This document shows, one piece after another, positions 17,653 to 26,301 of a stretch of 64,000 bases of DNA (position 1 is the stretch's first letter; the number at the start of each line of letters is the position of its first letter). The stretch is from assembly GCA_002480085.1 (NCBI GenBank), contig DKPJ01000010.1, forward strand, positions 15,377 through 79,376, written 5' to 3'. Position numbers and translations under genes: made by a program. Below the pieces are notes generated by a model. The model was not told where the DNA came from. It did not search any database and saw nothing but the letters and a program-made list of their open reading frames with translations. Origin of the DNA: Enterobacteriaceae bacterium UBA7338 (GTDB lineage Bacteria; Pseudomonadota; Gammaproteobacteria; Enterobacterales; Enterobacteriaceae).

Positions 17653-19008
17653 ATGACAGAGAGCGAGTACAACCCGAGCATACCCGACGCGCTGCCGCCG
17701 GGCTTTCGTTTCGATGAGCTAGAGATCCAGGACGTTATTCAAACCAGCCATACCGATATCCTCTACCATGCCCTTGACCACGATCTTGAGCGGCCGGTCA
17801 TCATCCGGGAATATATGCCTCGGGCGCTGACCCTGCGCGGCGAGGATATGCGCCTGGTGCTGCGCAGCAAACAGGACAGCGCCGCCTTTGCCGCTGGCCT
17901 GAATGCCTTTGTTCAGCAGGCCCGCCAGCTGGCGCGCTTTACCCATCCCAACCTGATGCTGGTCCTGCGCTTCTGGCAGCATAACGATACCGCCTATATC
18001 CTGACGCCGCGCTATGACGGCGTCACCCTGGCAGAGCTGCATCAGCAGCAGCCGGAGGCAATCAACGATGCCTGGATTTTACAGCGGCTGCCGATGCTGT
18101 GTAGCGCCCTCGCCACTCTGCACCACGCGGGCGAGCTGCACCGCAACATTTCCCTTAAGAGCATTCAGATTGAGGAGAGCGGACAGCCGCTGCTGCTTGA
18201 CGTTGGGGTGTCTCACGCCCCGGCGGGCGATCCGAGTGAGACCAGCAAGCTGCTGCTTCACCCCGGCTTTACGCCCCTTGAGCAGTACGCGGACGCCAGC
18301 GAGGATCTTCTCGGACCGTGGACGGATATTTACGCGCTGGGGGCGGTGCTCTATACGCTGATTACCGGCTCGCCGCCGCCCGCCAGCGTGGCGCGCAGCA
18401 TTCAGGATGGCTGTACGCCGCTGGCAGAGGATCCCCCGCCGGGCTACTCCCCTGCGCTGCTGCAGGCGGTCGATCGTGCTCTGGCCCTGAAGCCAGAGGA
18501 TCGGCCCCAGAGCATCGCGGAGTTTGCCGCGCTGGCGGGGATCGCGGTGGGTGACACCGGACAGCTTCCGACGGTGAAAAAAACCGGCACGATGCTGGTT
18601 CCCGTAGAAGCATCCCCTGCCGCTGCCTCCTGGTGGCAGCGCGTTAAAACCCCGGCGCAAATTGCGGCGGGCGTGCTGGTGGGGGTTGTCGCCGGGGCGC
18701 TGATCTTTGGTGCCCCGCATAGCGATACGGAGACGGCGGCAGCGGCCACGCCCGATCAACCCGCCGCGGCCATGGCCAGCACCTCCGCCAGCGGCCCTAT
18801 CGCCCGGATCTACATTCGCATGAGCGATGCCGACAGGCTGCAGGTTAACGGCAAACCGCAGGAGATCGCCCCGGCGGCCAGCGGCTTTGCCTATTTGCAG
18901 CTGCCCGCAGGCAAGTATGAGTTTACCCTGCAGAACGGCAGCCATATCCGCAGCGAATCGCTGACGGTAGCGACGCCCGGCACCTGGCTCATCAATCCCC
19001 AGGGTTGA
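17653..19008 (+). CDS. Membrane-anchored Ser/Thr pseudokinase
   Basis: The 451-residue protein has a kinase-like domain at about residues 20-300, one membrane segment at about 337-354 (IAAGVLVGVVAGALIFGA) and a periplasmic C-terminus with a PEGA-like fold (LPAGKYEFTLQNG). Kinase landmarks are altered. The VAIK lysine is R52 (VIIREYMP), the HRD motif is HRN (H163-N165), and the magnesium loop is DVG (D183). Catalysis is therefore unlikely and a sensing or scaffold role is more probable. I prefer ATG 17653 to a TTG 21 bases upstream. It closes the operon, before a strong terminator. Confidence 0.8.
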   Translation: MTESEYNPSIPDALPPGFRFDELEIQDVIQTSHTDILYHALDHDLERPVIIREYMPRALTLRGEDMRLVLRSKQDSAAFAAGLNAFVQQARQLARFTHPNLMLVLRFWQHNDTAYILTPRYDGVTLAELHQQQPEAINDAWILQRLPMLCSALATLHHAGELHRNISLKSIQIEESGQPLLLDVGVSHAPAGDPSETSKLLLHPGFTPLEQYADASEDLLGPWTDIYALGAVLYTLITGSPPPASVARSIQDGCTPLAEDPPPGYSPALLQAVDRALALKPEDRPQSIAEFAALAGIAVGDTGQLPTVKKTGTMLVPVEASPAAASWWQRVKTPAQIAAGVLVGVVAGALIFGAPHSDTETAAAATPDQPAAAMASTSASGPIARIYIRMSDADRLQVNGKPQEIAPAASGFAYLQLPAGKYEFTLQNGSHIRSESLTVATPGTWLINPQG

Positions 19009-19020
19009 GAGGAAGGTTGT

Positions 19021-19045
19021 GCCCTGCTCACGCGGGGCTTTTTTT
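19021..19045 (+). terminator. Rho-independent terminator after the pseudokinase gene
   Basis: GCCCTGC and GCGGGGC (one G-U pair) form a 7-bp stem with loop TCAC and seven T. It marks the end of the three-gene operon. Confidence 0.9.
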
Positions 19046-19166
19046 GGCGAAAAATGTTTGTAGGGGCGCAAATTTTTACTTCTGGTACTCCAGGCGGCAG
19101 ATATTCGTCTACTGTTTTCAAAGGTTGATTACAGCGGGACGCTGTTCATTGCTAAGGAGATAATAG

Positions 19167-20906
19167 ATGAGAAGAAATTTATCGCGCCGACCCCGGACGC
19201 TGTTTTTTGCCATGCAGCTGGCGTTGGGTGGCGCGTTTCTCGCGTTGACTTCCGCACAGGCGCTGGCTGCCGAGGCTGAGAGCCAGAGTGCGCCCCAGTC
19301 TCCGGACATCCTGCTGGGGCCGCTGTTTGCCGATGTGCAGACCGCTAAGCTCTTTCCCGATCAGAAAACCTTCGCCGATGCCGTACCGAAAAGCGATCCC
19401 TACATGATCCTTGCCGACTACCGGATGCAGCGTAACCAGTCCGGCTTCGATCTGCGCCACTTTGTCGAGATGAACTTTACCCTGCCGGCTGAGAACGAAA
19501 AGTACGTTCCCCCCGCCGGGCAGACGCTGCGCCAGCATATTGACGGCCTGTGGACGGTGCTGACCCGCACCACCGATCGCACCAATAAATGGGATTCGCT
19601 GCTGCCGCTGCCTGAGCCATACGTCGTGCCCGGGGGCCGCTTCCGCGAGATCTACTACTGGGATAGCTACTTCACCATGCTCGGCCTGGCCGAAAGCGGC
19701 CACTGGGATAAAGTGGAAGATATGGTGGCGAACTTCGCCCACGAGATCGATGCCTGGGGCCACATCCCTAACGGCAACCGCACCTACTACCTCAGCCGCT
19801 CCCAGCCGCCGTTCTTCGCCTTTATGGTGGAGCTGCTGGCCAGCCATAAGGGCGATGAGGCCCTGAAAACCTACCGTCCGCAGCTGGAGAAAGAGTACAG
19901 CTACTGGATGGAGGGGGCTGATTCTCTGCAGCCGGGCCAGGCCAACAAGCGTGTGGTGAAGCTGGAGGACGGCTCAATTCTCAACCGCTACTGGGACGAT
20001 CGCGATACCCCGCGTCCGGAGTCGTGGCTTGATGACGTGACCACCGCGAAAAACAATCCGGATCGCCCGGCCACCGAGATCTACCGCGACCTGCGCTCTG
20101 CCGCCGCCTCGGGCTGGGACTTCAGCTCGCGCTGGATGGACGATCCTAACCAGCTCGGCAGCATCCGCACCACCAGCATTGTGCCGGTGGATCTCAACGC
20201 CCTGATGTTCAAGATGGAGAAGGTGCTGGCCCGCGCCAGCCAGGCCGCCGGAGACAGCGCCAAATCGAGCCAGTATGACGCGATGGCCACCGCCCGCCAG
20301 AAAGGGATGGAGGCCAACCTGTGGAACGACAAAGAGGGCTGGTATGCGGATTACGATCTGAAGACCAAAAAGGTGCGTAGCCCGCTGACGGCGGCGGCGC
20401 TCTTCCCGCTCTACGTTAACGCCGCGGCGAAGGATCGTGCCGACAAGGTGGCCGCAGCGGCTGAAGCCCATCTGCTTAAGCCTGGAGGCATCGCCACCAC
20501 CACGGTCAACAGCGGCCAGCAGTGGGATGCCCCGAACGGCTGGGCGCCGTTGCAGTGGGTCGCCACTACCGGGCTGCAAAACTACGATCAGGATAAGCTG
20601 GCGATGGACGTCACCTGGCGCTTCCTCTCTAACGTACAGCATACCTACGATCGTGAGCAGAAGCTGGTTGAGAAGTACGACGTCAGCAGCACCGGCACCG
20701 GCGGCGGCGGCGGTGAATACCCGCTGCAGGATGGCTTCGGCTGGACTAACGGCGTCACGCTGATGATGCTGGATCAGGTCTGTCCGAAGGCGCAGCCGTG
20801 CGACAGCGTACCGAAATCGCAGCCTGCTGCGGCATCCGCTGCGCCAGCCACCGCGCAACAGCCTGCCCCACAGAGCGCGCCAGACGCGCAAAAAGTGGCC
20901 CAGTAA
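19167..20906 (+). CDS. treA: Periplasmic trehalase
   Basis: The 579-residue enzyme hydrolyses trehalose to two glucose molecules in the periplasm. It is a glycoside hydrolase 37 protein with both family signatures: PGGRFREIYYWDSYF at about residue 154 and QWDAPNGWAPLQ at about 451. A glycine-rich GGGGGEYPLQDGFGW segment follows near residue 512. The N-terminus is a Sec signal ending near ALA-AEAE (residue 34). The C-terminus carries a 35-residue alanine/glutamine/proline-rich tail. Order and orientation next to ymgE-ycgR follow E. coli, with a siderophore receptor inserted between. A hairpin terminator follows. Confidence 0.95.
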   Translation: MRRNLSRRPRTLFFAMQLALGGAFLALTSAQALAAEAESQSAPQSPDILLGPLFADVQTAKLFPDQKTFADAVPKSDPYMILADYRMQRNQSGFDLRHFVEMNFTLPAENEKYVPPAGQTLRQHIDGLWTVLTRTTDRTNKWDSLLPLPEPYVVPGGRFREIYYWDSYFTMLGLAESGHWDKVEDMVANFAHEIDAWGHIPNGNRTYYLSRSQPPFFAFMVELLASHKGDEALKTYRPQLEKEYSYWMEGADSLQPGQANKRVVKLEDGSILNRYWDDRDTPRPESWLDDVTTAKNNPDRPATEIYRDLRSAAASGWDFSSRWMDDPNQLGSIRTTSIVPVDLNALMFKMEKVLARASQAAGDSAKSSQYDAMATARQKGMEANLWNDKEGWYADYDLKTKKVRSPLTAAALFPLYVNAAAKDRADKVAAAAEAHLLKPGGIATTTVNSGQQWDAPNGWAPLQWVATTGLQNYDQDKLAMDVTWRFLSNVQHTYDREQKLVEKYDVSSTGTGGGGGEYPLQDGFGWTNGVTLMMLDQVCPKAQPCDSVPKSQPAAASAAPATAQQPAPQSAPDAQKVAQ

Positions 20907-20917
20907 GCCTCTTCCCC

Positions 20918-20943
20918 ACCCGCTACCAATTCTGGTAGCGGGT
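20918..20943 (+). terminator. Hairpin terminator after treA
   Basis: ACCCGCTACCA and TGGTAGCGGGT form a perfect 11-bp stem with loop ATTC. The following run is only CTTGCTC, so the terminator may be weaker than the stem suggests. Confidence 0.7.
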
Positions 20944-21026
20944 CTTGCTCACCCCCGTAAAGAGCTTGTATACGCAAATATAAACAATAATAATTCGCGT
21001 TCCGCTTAAAAGAGTATGGATTGCGA

Positions 21027-23141
21027 ATGAAAACAACATTAAAACGCTCTGTCTGGTTTTGCGCGTTGGGCATTGCCCTTCCTCATGCCGTTCTGGCTGA
21101 AGATACCGTCGTCGTTAATGCTACCGCTCCCCAGTCGGCTACCGCGCCAACTCAGGGCTATACGGTGCAGAGCACGCGTGGGGCCACCAAAACCGATGAA
21201 CCCCTGATCGTTACCGGCCAGTCAGTATCGGTCGTCACGCGCCAGCAGATGGAAGATCAGGGCGTGATGAACGTCAACCAGGCGTTGAGCTATACCCCTG
21301 GGGTCAACTCCAACTTTGGCGGCGGCGCGACGCGCTTCGATACCGTATCGCTACGCGGCTTCCACGGCGGCGACGTGGATAACATCTTCCTCGACGGTAT
21401 GCGCCTGATGAGCGACGGCGGAAGCCACAGCGTATTGCAGATCGACCCGTGGTTTATCGAACGCATCGACGTGGTGAAAGGTCCCTCTTCCGCGCTGTAT
21501 GGCCAGAGCGTCCCTGGCGGGCTGGTCAACCTGACCTCGAAGCGCCCGCAGTTTAAGTCCGAGGGTCACTTCCGCCTCTCCGGCGGCACGCAGAACACCA
21601 AGGGCGGCGCGTTTGATTACACCGATGCCATCAATGATCAGTGGGCGTTTCGTGTGATCGGTATGACCCGCAGCAGCGACACTCAGTATGATAACGCCCG
21701 CGAAGAGCGCTATGCCATCTCGCCATCGCTGCTCTGGCAACCGGACTCCGATACCAGCCTGCTGCTGCGGGCCTATCTGCAAAAAGATCCCTCTGGCGGC
21801 TATCACGGCTCGCTGCCGATGGACGGCGCGCGCTTTGCCCATAACGGTAAGAAGCTGGCGAACAGCACCAACGAGGGCGAGAGCGGAGATGGCTATCGCC
21901 GCCGGGAGCAGCTCTATAGCGTAGAGTTCGACCACCAGTTCAATGACGTCTGGTCCGTGCACTCCAGCGGCAGCTATACCCATGCCAACGTCGCCCTCGA
22001 TCAGGTCTACCAGACCGGCTGGATCGATAACTCAGACAATCTTGCCCGGGGCTACAGCGGCTCGCGAGGCTCCCTCGACGCCTGGTCTACCGATAACCGC
22101 CTGCAGGCCGATTTTGCCACCGGCGAGGTGATGCATACCGTGATCCTCGGTGGGGAGTATCACCGCTACCGCAACGATCTCTGGACCGGCGCGGGCAGTG
22201 CCGCCCCGCTTGATCCCTTTACCGGCTATACGCCGCAGCACGGTTACACTGTCACCTATAGCGATGATAACAACCGCCGCTACTATCAGGCGGGTGCCTA
22301 TCTGCAGGACGAGATGGTGTGGAACCGCTGGCATCTGGATCTCTCCGGACGCTACGACCGCATCGTCTCCGAGCAGGCCAGCGACACCTCTGGTACCGAC
22401 AGCCGCCGCTCTGATGACCATGTCAGCAGCCGCGCCTCCCTGCTCTACGCCTTTGAAAACGGCCTCTCGCCCTACCTGAGCTACAGCCAGGCGATTACCC
22501 CGGCCTCGCTGCCGGGCGCCGATGGCAAGCTGCTGAAGCCGACCACCGCCGAGCAGTATGAAGCGGGCCTGAAGTTCCAGCCGCCGGGCACGTCGGATAT
22601 CTACAGCATCGCCATCTATGATCTGACGCAGAAGGATGTGGCAACCCGCGATATCAACATCGCCACCGCCACCTACCTCCCTGCCGGGAAGGTGCACTCC
22701 CAGGGTGTTGAGATTGAAGCGCGCAACCAGCTCACGCCGCGCCTGAGCACCATTGCTGGCTATACCTGGAATCACCTGCGCTTCGAGGATTCGCTGGACG
22801 GTAACGACTCTAATACGCCGCAGCTGACCCCGGATCAGATGGCCTCTTTGTGGGCGCACTATCAGTTTGATTATGGCTTAAGCGTGGGCGCGGGCGTGCG
22901 CTATATCGGCAAGCAGTACGCAGATGATGCCAACACGGCGCGTCTGCCGTCGGTCACGCTGTTTGATGCCTCGGTCAGAGCCGATCTCGGCGCATGGTCG
23001 CCGCAGCTGAAGGGCGCATTTGTCCAGGTCAACGCCAGTAACCTCGGCGATCGGGACTATATCTCGGGCTGCTACGGGACAAACAACTGCTACTTTGGCG
23101 CGGAGCGCAGCGTTCTCGCTACGGTGGGATATGATTTTTGA
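21027..23141 (+). CDS. TonB-dependent siderophore receptor (FoxA/FhuA type)
   Basis: The 704-residue outer membrane receptor has a signal peptide (cleavage after about residue 25, HAVLA-ED) and a TonB-box-like region. The plug domain includes SVVTRQQMEDQGVMNVNQAL and VKGPSSALYGQSVPGGLVN. A 22-strand barrel follows, ending with a terminal phenylalanine (GYDF). The length and the C-terminal NLGDRDYISGCYG cysteine pair fit hydroxamate receptors such as FoxA (ferrioxamine) or FhuA. The exact ligand is inferred. ATG 21027 was chosen over a TTG six bases earlier. No siderophore biosynthesis gene is nearby, so it probably takes up foreign siderophores. Confidence 0.8.
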   Translation: MKTTLKRSVWFCALGIALPHAVLAEDTVVVNATAPQSATAPTQGYTVQSTRGATKTDEPLIVTGQSVSVVTRQQMEDQGVMNVNQALSYTPGVNSNFGGGATRFDTVSLRGFHGGDVDNIFLDGMRLMSDGGSHSVLQIDPWFIERIDVVKGPSSALYGQSVPGGLVNLTSKRPQFKSEGHFRLSGGTQNTKGGAFDYTDAINDQWAFRVIGMTRSSDTQYDNAREERYAISPSLLWQPDSDTSLLLRAYLQKDPSGGYHGSLPMDGARFAHNGKKLANSTNEGESGDGYRRREQLYSVEFDHQFNDVWSVHSSGSYTHANVALDQVYQTGWIDNSDNLARGYSGSRGSLDAWSTDNRLQADFATGEVMHTVILGGEYHRYRNDLWTGAGSAAPLDPFTGYTPQHGYTVTYSDDNNRRYYQAGAYLQDEMVWNRWHLDLSGRYDRIVSEQASDTSGTDSRRSDDHVSSRASLLYAFENGLSPYLSYSQAITPASLPGADGKLLKPTTAEQYEAGLKFQPPGTSDIYSIAIYDLTQKDVATRDINIATATYLPAGKVHSQGVEIEARNQLTPRLSTIAGYTWNHLRFEDSLDGNDSNTPQLTPDQMASLWAHYQFDYGLSVGAGVRYIGKQYADDANTARLPSVTLFDASVRADLGAWSPQLKGAFVQVNASNLGDRDYISGCYGTNNCYFGAERSVLATVGYDF

Positions 23142-23195
23142 TGGGTTGAGTTGAGTGAGATGCCAGCCGGCAACGTCGCCGGCTGGCATGGAACA

Positions 23196-23450
23196 TTAGT
23201 TCCGACGCACCATTCTGTAGATAGCCAGAACCACGATCGCACCCACTACTGCGACGAGGAAACTTGGTAAATTGAAGCCCGTTACGTCACCGCCAATACC
23301 AAACATTGTTGCCAGCCAGCCACCGACTACTGCACCAACGATACCCAGGATAACGGTGAGGATAAATCCACCCCCGTCGCGGCCCGGCATGATGAACTTA
23401 GCGATAATACCGGCAATAAGGCCAAAAATAATCCACGCAATAATACCCAT
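23196..23450 (-). CDS. ymgE: GlsB/YeaQ/YmgE-family small membrane protein
   Basis: The 84-residue protein is three hydrophobic helices with glycine-rich turns (MGIIAWIIFGLIAGIIAKFI, PGRDGGGFILTVILGIVGA). It ends in arginines and is typical of the transglycosylase-associated/GlsB family of stress-related inner membrane proteins. I chose ATG 23450 because the family starts there and GGAGACAACGC precedes it. Its place beside ycgR matches E. coli ymgE. Confidence 0.85.
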   Translation of the reverse strand: MGIIAWIIFGLIAGIIAKFIMPGRDGGGFILTVILGIVGAVVGGWLATMFGIGGDVTGFNLPSFLVAVVGAIVVLAIYRMVRRN

Positions 23451-23594
23451 TTTGCGTTGTCTCCTTTTACATGGTTGCTTACTTTGCAGGCCAAAACGCC
23501 TGCACCGTGAATTGAGTATAGGCAATGGTTCCAAAAAAGGTTAAATGTCACAGACTTATTAATTTTATATCGATAAAAAAATTTACATTACGGC

Positions 23595-23621
23595 TTAAGT
23601 TCCCGCCCCGAATGCCGATAA
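23595..23621 (+). promoter_or_regulatory. Sigma-28 (FliA) flagellar promoter of ycgR
   Basis: TTAAGTTC, an 11-base spacer and GCCGATAA match the FliA consensus (TAAAGTTT-N11-GCCGATAA) closely, with a perfect -10 element. It is 40 bases upstream of the ycgR start, as expected for a class 3 flagellar gene. Confidence 0.85.
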
Positions 23622-23660
23622 GAGAACGAAGGGCTATCAGTCATCAAGGAGCCATCCGGC

Positions 23661-24392
23661 GTGAGCAACTACAGTGAGCAGTTCCTGAAACAATCCCCCC
23701 TGGCCGTTTTGGGCGTACTGCGCGATCTGCACAAAGAGCAGGTGCCGATCTGTATTACCTGGGGCAGCGGCCAGTTCATCAGCAAGATCCTCGATGCGGA
23801 TCCCGACAGGCTGGTGGTGGACCTCGGCAGTCAGGAGTACGAGAATAAAGCGGTGCAGCGTGTCGATAGCGTCACCATCACCGCAGAGACCCGGGGGGCA
23901 AAAGTGGAATTTACCGCCTCCGGCTTGAGCATGGGCGATTTCCAGACGCTGCCAGCGTTTGTCACGCCGCTACCTACCTCCCTGTGGTTTATTCAGCGCC
24001 GGGAATATTTTCGCATCAGCGCCCCGCTGCATCCGGCCTACTTTGGTAAGGCCACGCTGCCGGACAAGAGTCCCATGCGCTTTCGCCTGTTTGATCTGTC
24101 GCTGGGCGGCATGGGGGCATTGCTGGAAGGCGCCACCCCGGAGAGCGTTAAAGAGGGGCAGCGTTTCTCACAGATTGAGCTGGATATGGGCGGCTGGGGG
24201 CAGTTCTACTTTGATGCCCAGCTGATCTCCATCAGCGAGCGCAAGGTGGTGGACGGCAAAAACGACACCGTTACCACCCCGCGCCTGAGCTTCCGTTTCC
24301 TCAATATCAACCCGGCGGTGGAACGCGAACTCCAGCGGATCATCTTCTCGCTGGAGCGTGAGGCGCGTGAGCGGGCCAGCAGGGTACGCTAA
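23661..24392 (+). CDS. ycgR: Flagellar brake protein YcgR (c-di-GMP receptor)
   Basis: The 243-residue protein has an N-terminal YcgR domain and a C-terminal PilZ domain. The c-di-GMP-binding residues are visible as RREYFR (RxxxR) and DLSLGGMG ((D/N)xSxxG). When loaded with c-di-GMP it binds the flagellar motor and slows swimming. The start is GTG with AAGGAG upstream. The sigma-28 promoter in front ties its expression to flagellar assembly. Confidence 0.95.
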   Translation: MSNYSEQFLKQSPLAVLGVLRDLHKEQVPICITWGSGQFISKILDADPDRLVVDLGSQEYENKAVQRVDSVTITAETRGAKVEFTASGLSMGDFQTLPAFVTPLPTSLWFIQRREYFRISAPLHPAYFGKATLPDKSPMRFRLFDLSLGGMGALLEGATPESVKEGQRFSQIELDMGGWGQFYFDAQLISISERKVVDGKNDTVTTPRLSFRFLNINPAVERELQRIIFSLEREARERASRVR

Positions 24393-24417
24393 CCCGCCTG
24401 CCTTGACTGACGGTGAG

Positions 24418-24512
24418 CACAGTGCACTGTGTAGGCCCGGTAAGCGTGAGCGCCACCGGGCGTTACTCTGCTGGCGCTTTAATGCCTGGCGGCACTAAGT
24501 TTGCCCGGCCTA
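24418..24512. repeat. REP/BIME element between ycgR and emtA
   Basis: Inverted REP-like units (GTAGGCCCGGTAAGCG...CCACCGGGCG and TGCCCGGCCTAC) lie between the convergent genes. The last unit supplies the emtA stop codon. Confidence 0.8.
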
Positions 24513-25121
24513 CATCGCATCCATCGCTTTCTGCACCTTCCAGATATAGCGAGGCGCCTGCGGCGCAGGATGGTTTTCGGCAACGTGCTCGACAAACTCA
24601 TCCGCGTCCAGGTCGTTGATCTCGCTTATCGCCTTCTTACGATCCGATGAGAAGGTGCGCAGCAGCGCCCCGGCGCCGTTGACGTAGGAGACCACCAGCG
24701 CATACTGCATCACCTCTGGATCCTTGATACCGGCGAGTACGCCATGTTCAAGAATGCTCAGATAGGCTGTCCCCATCGAGATATTGCGCTCGGGATTTTT
24801 CAGCTCGCTGGTGGAGGGCTGTCCGCTCCAGCCCATATGGCGGTAAACCTCTCTCCCGGCGGTAGAGGCTTTGAGCTGCATCAGCCCCACGGCGTTGGAT
24901 TTACTCACCAGCGTCGGGTTTCCGCCCGACTCAACGGCGATGATGGCCGTTATCAGTCGCGGGCTGACGCCCCACGCTGCACCCGCTTTCTCGCTGATCG
25001 GCATCCACTGCATGGCCCGTTTGACCGGGACCTCCGGGTTCCACGGCGGGTTTTTATAATCCTGTTTTGAACTACACCCTGCCAGCAGCACCGCCAATAA
25101 CGCAAACCATCTCAATTTCAC
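24510..25121 (-). CDS. emtA: Endo-type membrane-bound lytic transglycosylase A
   Basis: The 203-residue lipoprotein (signal MKLRWFALLAVLLAGC, cleavage before C16) belongs to the SLT family. The catalytic glutamate lies in AIIAVESGGNPTLVSKSNAVGLMQ, here at about residue 64, and the GTAYLSIL and ALVVSYVNGAG segments follow. EmtA cleaves glycan strands internally in the outer-membrane-facing cell wall. The reading frame stops inside a REP unit. It is divergent from ldcA, another murein-recycling gene. Confidence 0.95.
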   Translation of the reverse strand: MKLRWFALLAVLLAGCSSKQDYKNPPWNPEVPVKRAMQWMPISEKAGAAWGVSPRLITAIIAVESGGNPTLVSKSNAVGLMQLKASTAGREVYRHMGWSGQPSTSELKNPERNISMGTAYLSILEHGVLAGIKDPEVMQYALVVSYVNGAGALLRTFSSDRKKAISEINDLDADEFVEHVAENHPAPQAPRYIWKVQKAMDAM

Positions 25122-25244
25122 ACCAACAATCCTTTTACCGGGAGTTTAGATGACAATAGTAAACCTAAGCGGCATGATAACCGTTTCATCTACTATTTCA
25201 CCTACTCATCGATATTTCACTTACAATGTCAGCAAGGATTTGCC

Positions 25245-26159
25245 ATGTCCAGGATTCATCTGATCGCCCCCTCCGGCTACTGCATCAATCAGCCCGCCGC
25301 CGTCAGGGGCGTGCAACGCCTTGAGGCTGCAGGCCATCGCGTAGAGAATCAGCAGGTCATTACCCGTCGCGACCAGCGCTTTGCTGGCTGCGACGCCGAA
25401 CGTCTGGCGGATCTTAACGACCTGGCTGCGCTGAAAGGGGCAGACATCATTGTGATGCCGGTACGCGGCGGCTACGGAGCCAGCCGCCTGCTGGGTGAGA
25501 TCGACTGGCAGGGGCTGGCCGACCGCCAGCGTCACGATCCGCTACTCATCTGCGGCCACAGCGACTTCACCGCCGTGCAGCTTGGCCTGCTGGCAACGGA
25601 TAACGTCATCACCTTCAGCGGGCCGATGCTGGCGGGTAACTTTGGCGCCGAGGCGCTGGATGACTTTACAATGGAGCACTTCTGGCGCGCGCTGCGCAAT
25701 GAGACTTTCACCGTAACCTGGGAGGGTGCGGGTCCGGCGTGCGACGTTGAAGGAACGCTGTGGGGCGGCAATCTGGCGATGCTGGTCTCGCTCATTGGCA
25801 CGCCGTGGCTGCCTGCGATTGAAAACGGCATTCTGGTGGTTGAGGATATTAACGAGCACCCCTTCCGCGTTGAGCGCATGCTGCTGCAGCTGCACCATGC
25901 GGGCATTCTGGCGCGGCAGAAGGCGCTGATCCTGGGCAGCTTCAGCCGCAGCGATCCTAACGATTACGATGCCGGATTTACGCTTGAATCGATGATGGAC
26001 TCCCTGCGAGCGCGTCTGCCGATTCCCGTGGTAAGCGGCCTGCCGTTTGGCCACGAACCGCAAACGGTGACCCTGCCGCTAGGTGCCCAGGCACGTCTGC
26101 AGCATCAGGATTTTCATACGCAGCTTACCCTTAGCGGCCATCCCATTTTAAGTAAATAA
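25245..26159 (+). CDS. ldcA: Murein tetrapeptide LD-carboxypeptidase
   Basis: The 304-residue cytoplasmic enzyme of peptidase family S66 removes the terminal D-alanine from recycled murein tetrapeptides. The catalytic triad can be placed: serine in CGHSDFTAVQ (about residue 106), glutamate in ILVVEDINEHP and histidine in GLPFGHEP. AAGGATTTGCC precedes the ATG. It is divergent from emtA, as in E. coli. Confidence 0.95.
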   Translation: MSRIHLIAPSGYCINQPAAVRGVQRLEAAGHRVENQQVITRRDQRFAGCDAERLADLNDLAALKGADIIVMPVRGGYGASRLLGEIDWQGLADRQRHDPLLICGHSDFTAVQLGLLATDNVITFSGPMLAGNFGAEALDDFTMEHFWRALRNETFTVTWEGAGPACDVEGTLWGGNLAMLVSLIGTPWLPAIENGILVVEDINEHPFRVERMLLQLHHAGILARQKALILGSFSRSDPNDYDAGFTLESMMDSLRARLPIPVVSGLPFGHEPQTVTLPLGAQARLQHQDFHTQLTLSGHPILSK

Positions 26160-26301
26160 AAATATCGTTTTTAGCCTCTATTAAAACGCTGTTCACGGCG
26201 TGAATATGGTAAGGTTTTAGAGGGTCGTGCCGCGCCATCTCTGGCGTGAGCGTCCACGGCCCCGTTTGGGTGGTAATTGTATGTAGAGGAGAAAAACGAC
26301 A

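Noticed and set aside
16120..19008. A type VI secretion cluster, suggested by the kinase-like and VasI-like proteins
   Set aside because: No structural secretion genes (sheath, ATPase, baseplate, spike) are present in the window and the kinase motifs are degenerate.
19974..20891. A 305-codon minus-strand frame inside treA
   Set aside because: treA is complete on the plus strand with both trehalase signatures; the opposite frame is an antisense shadow.
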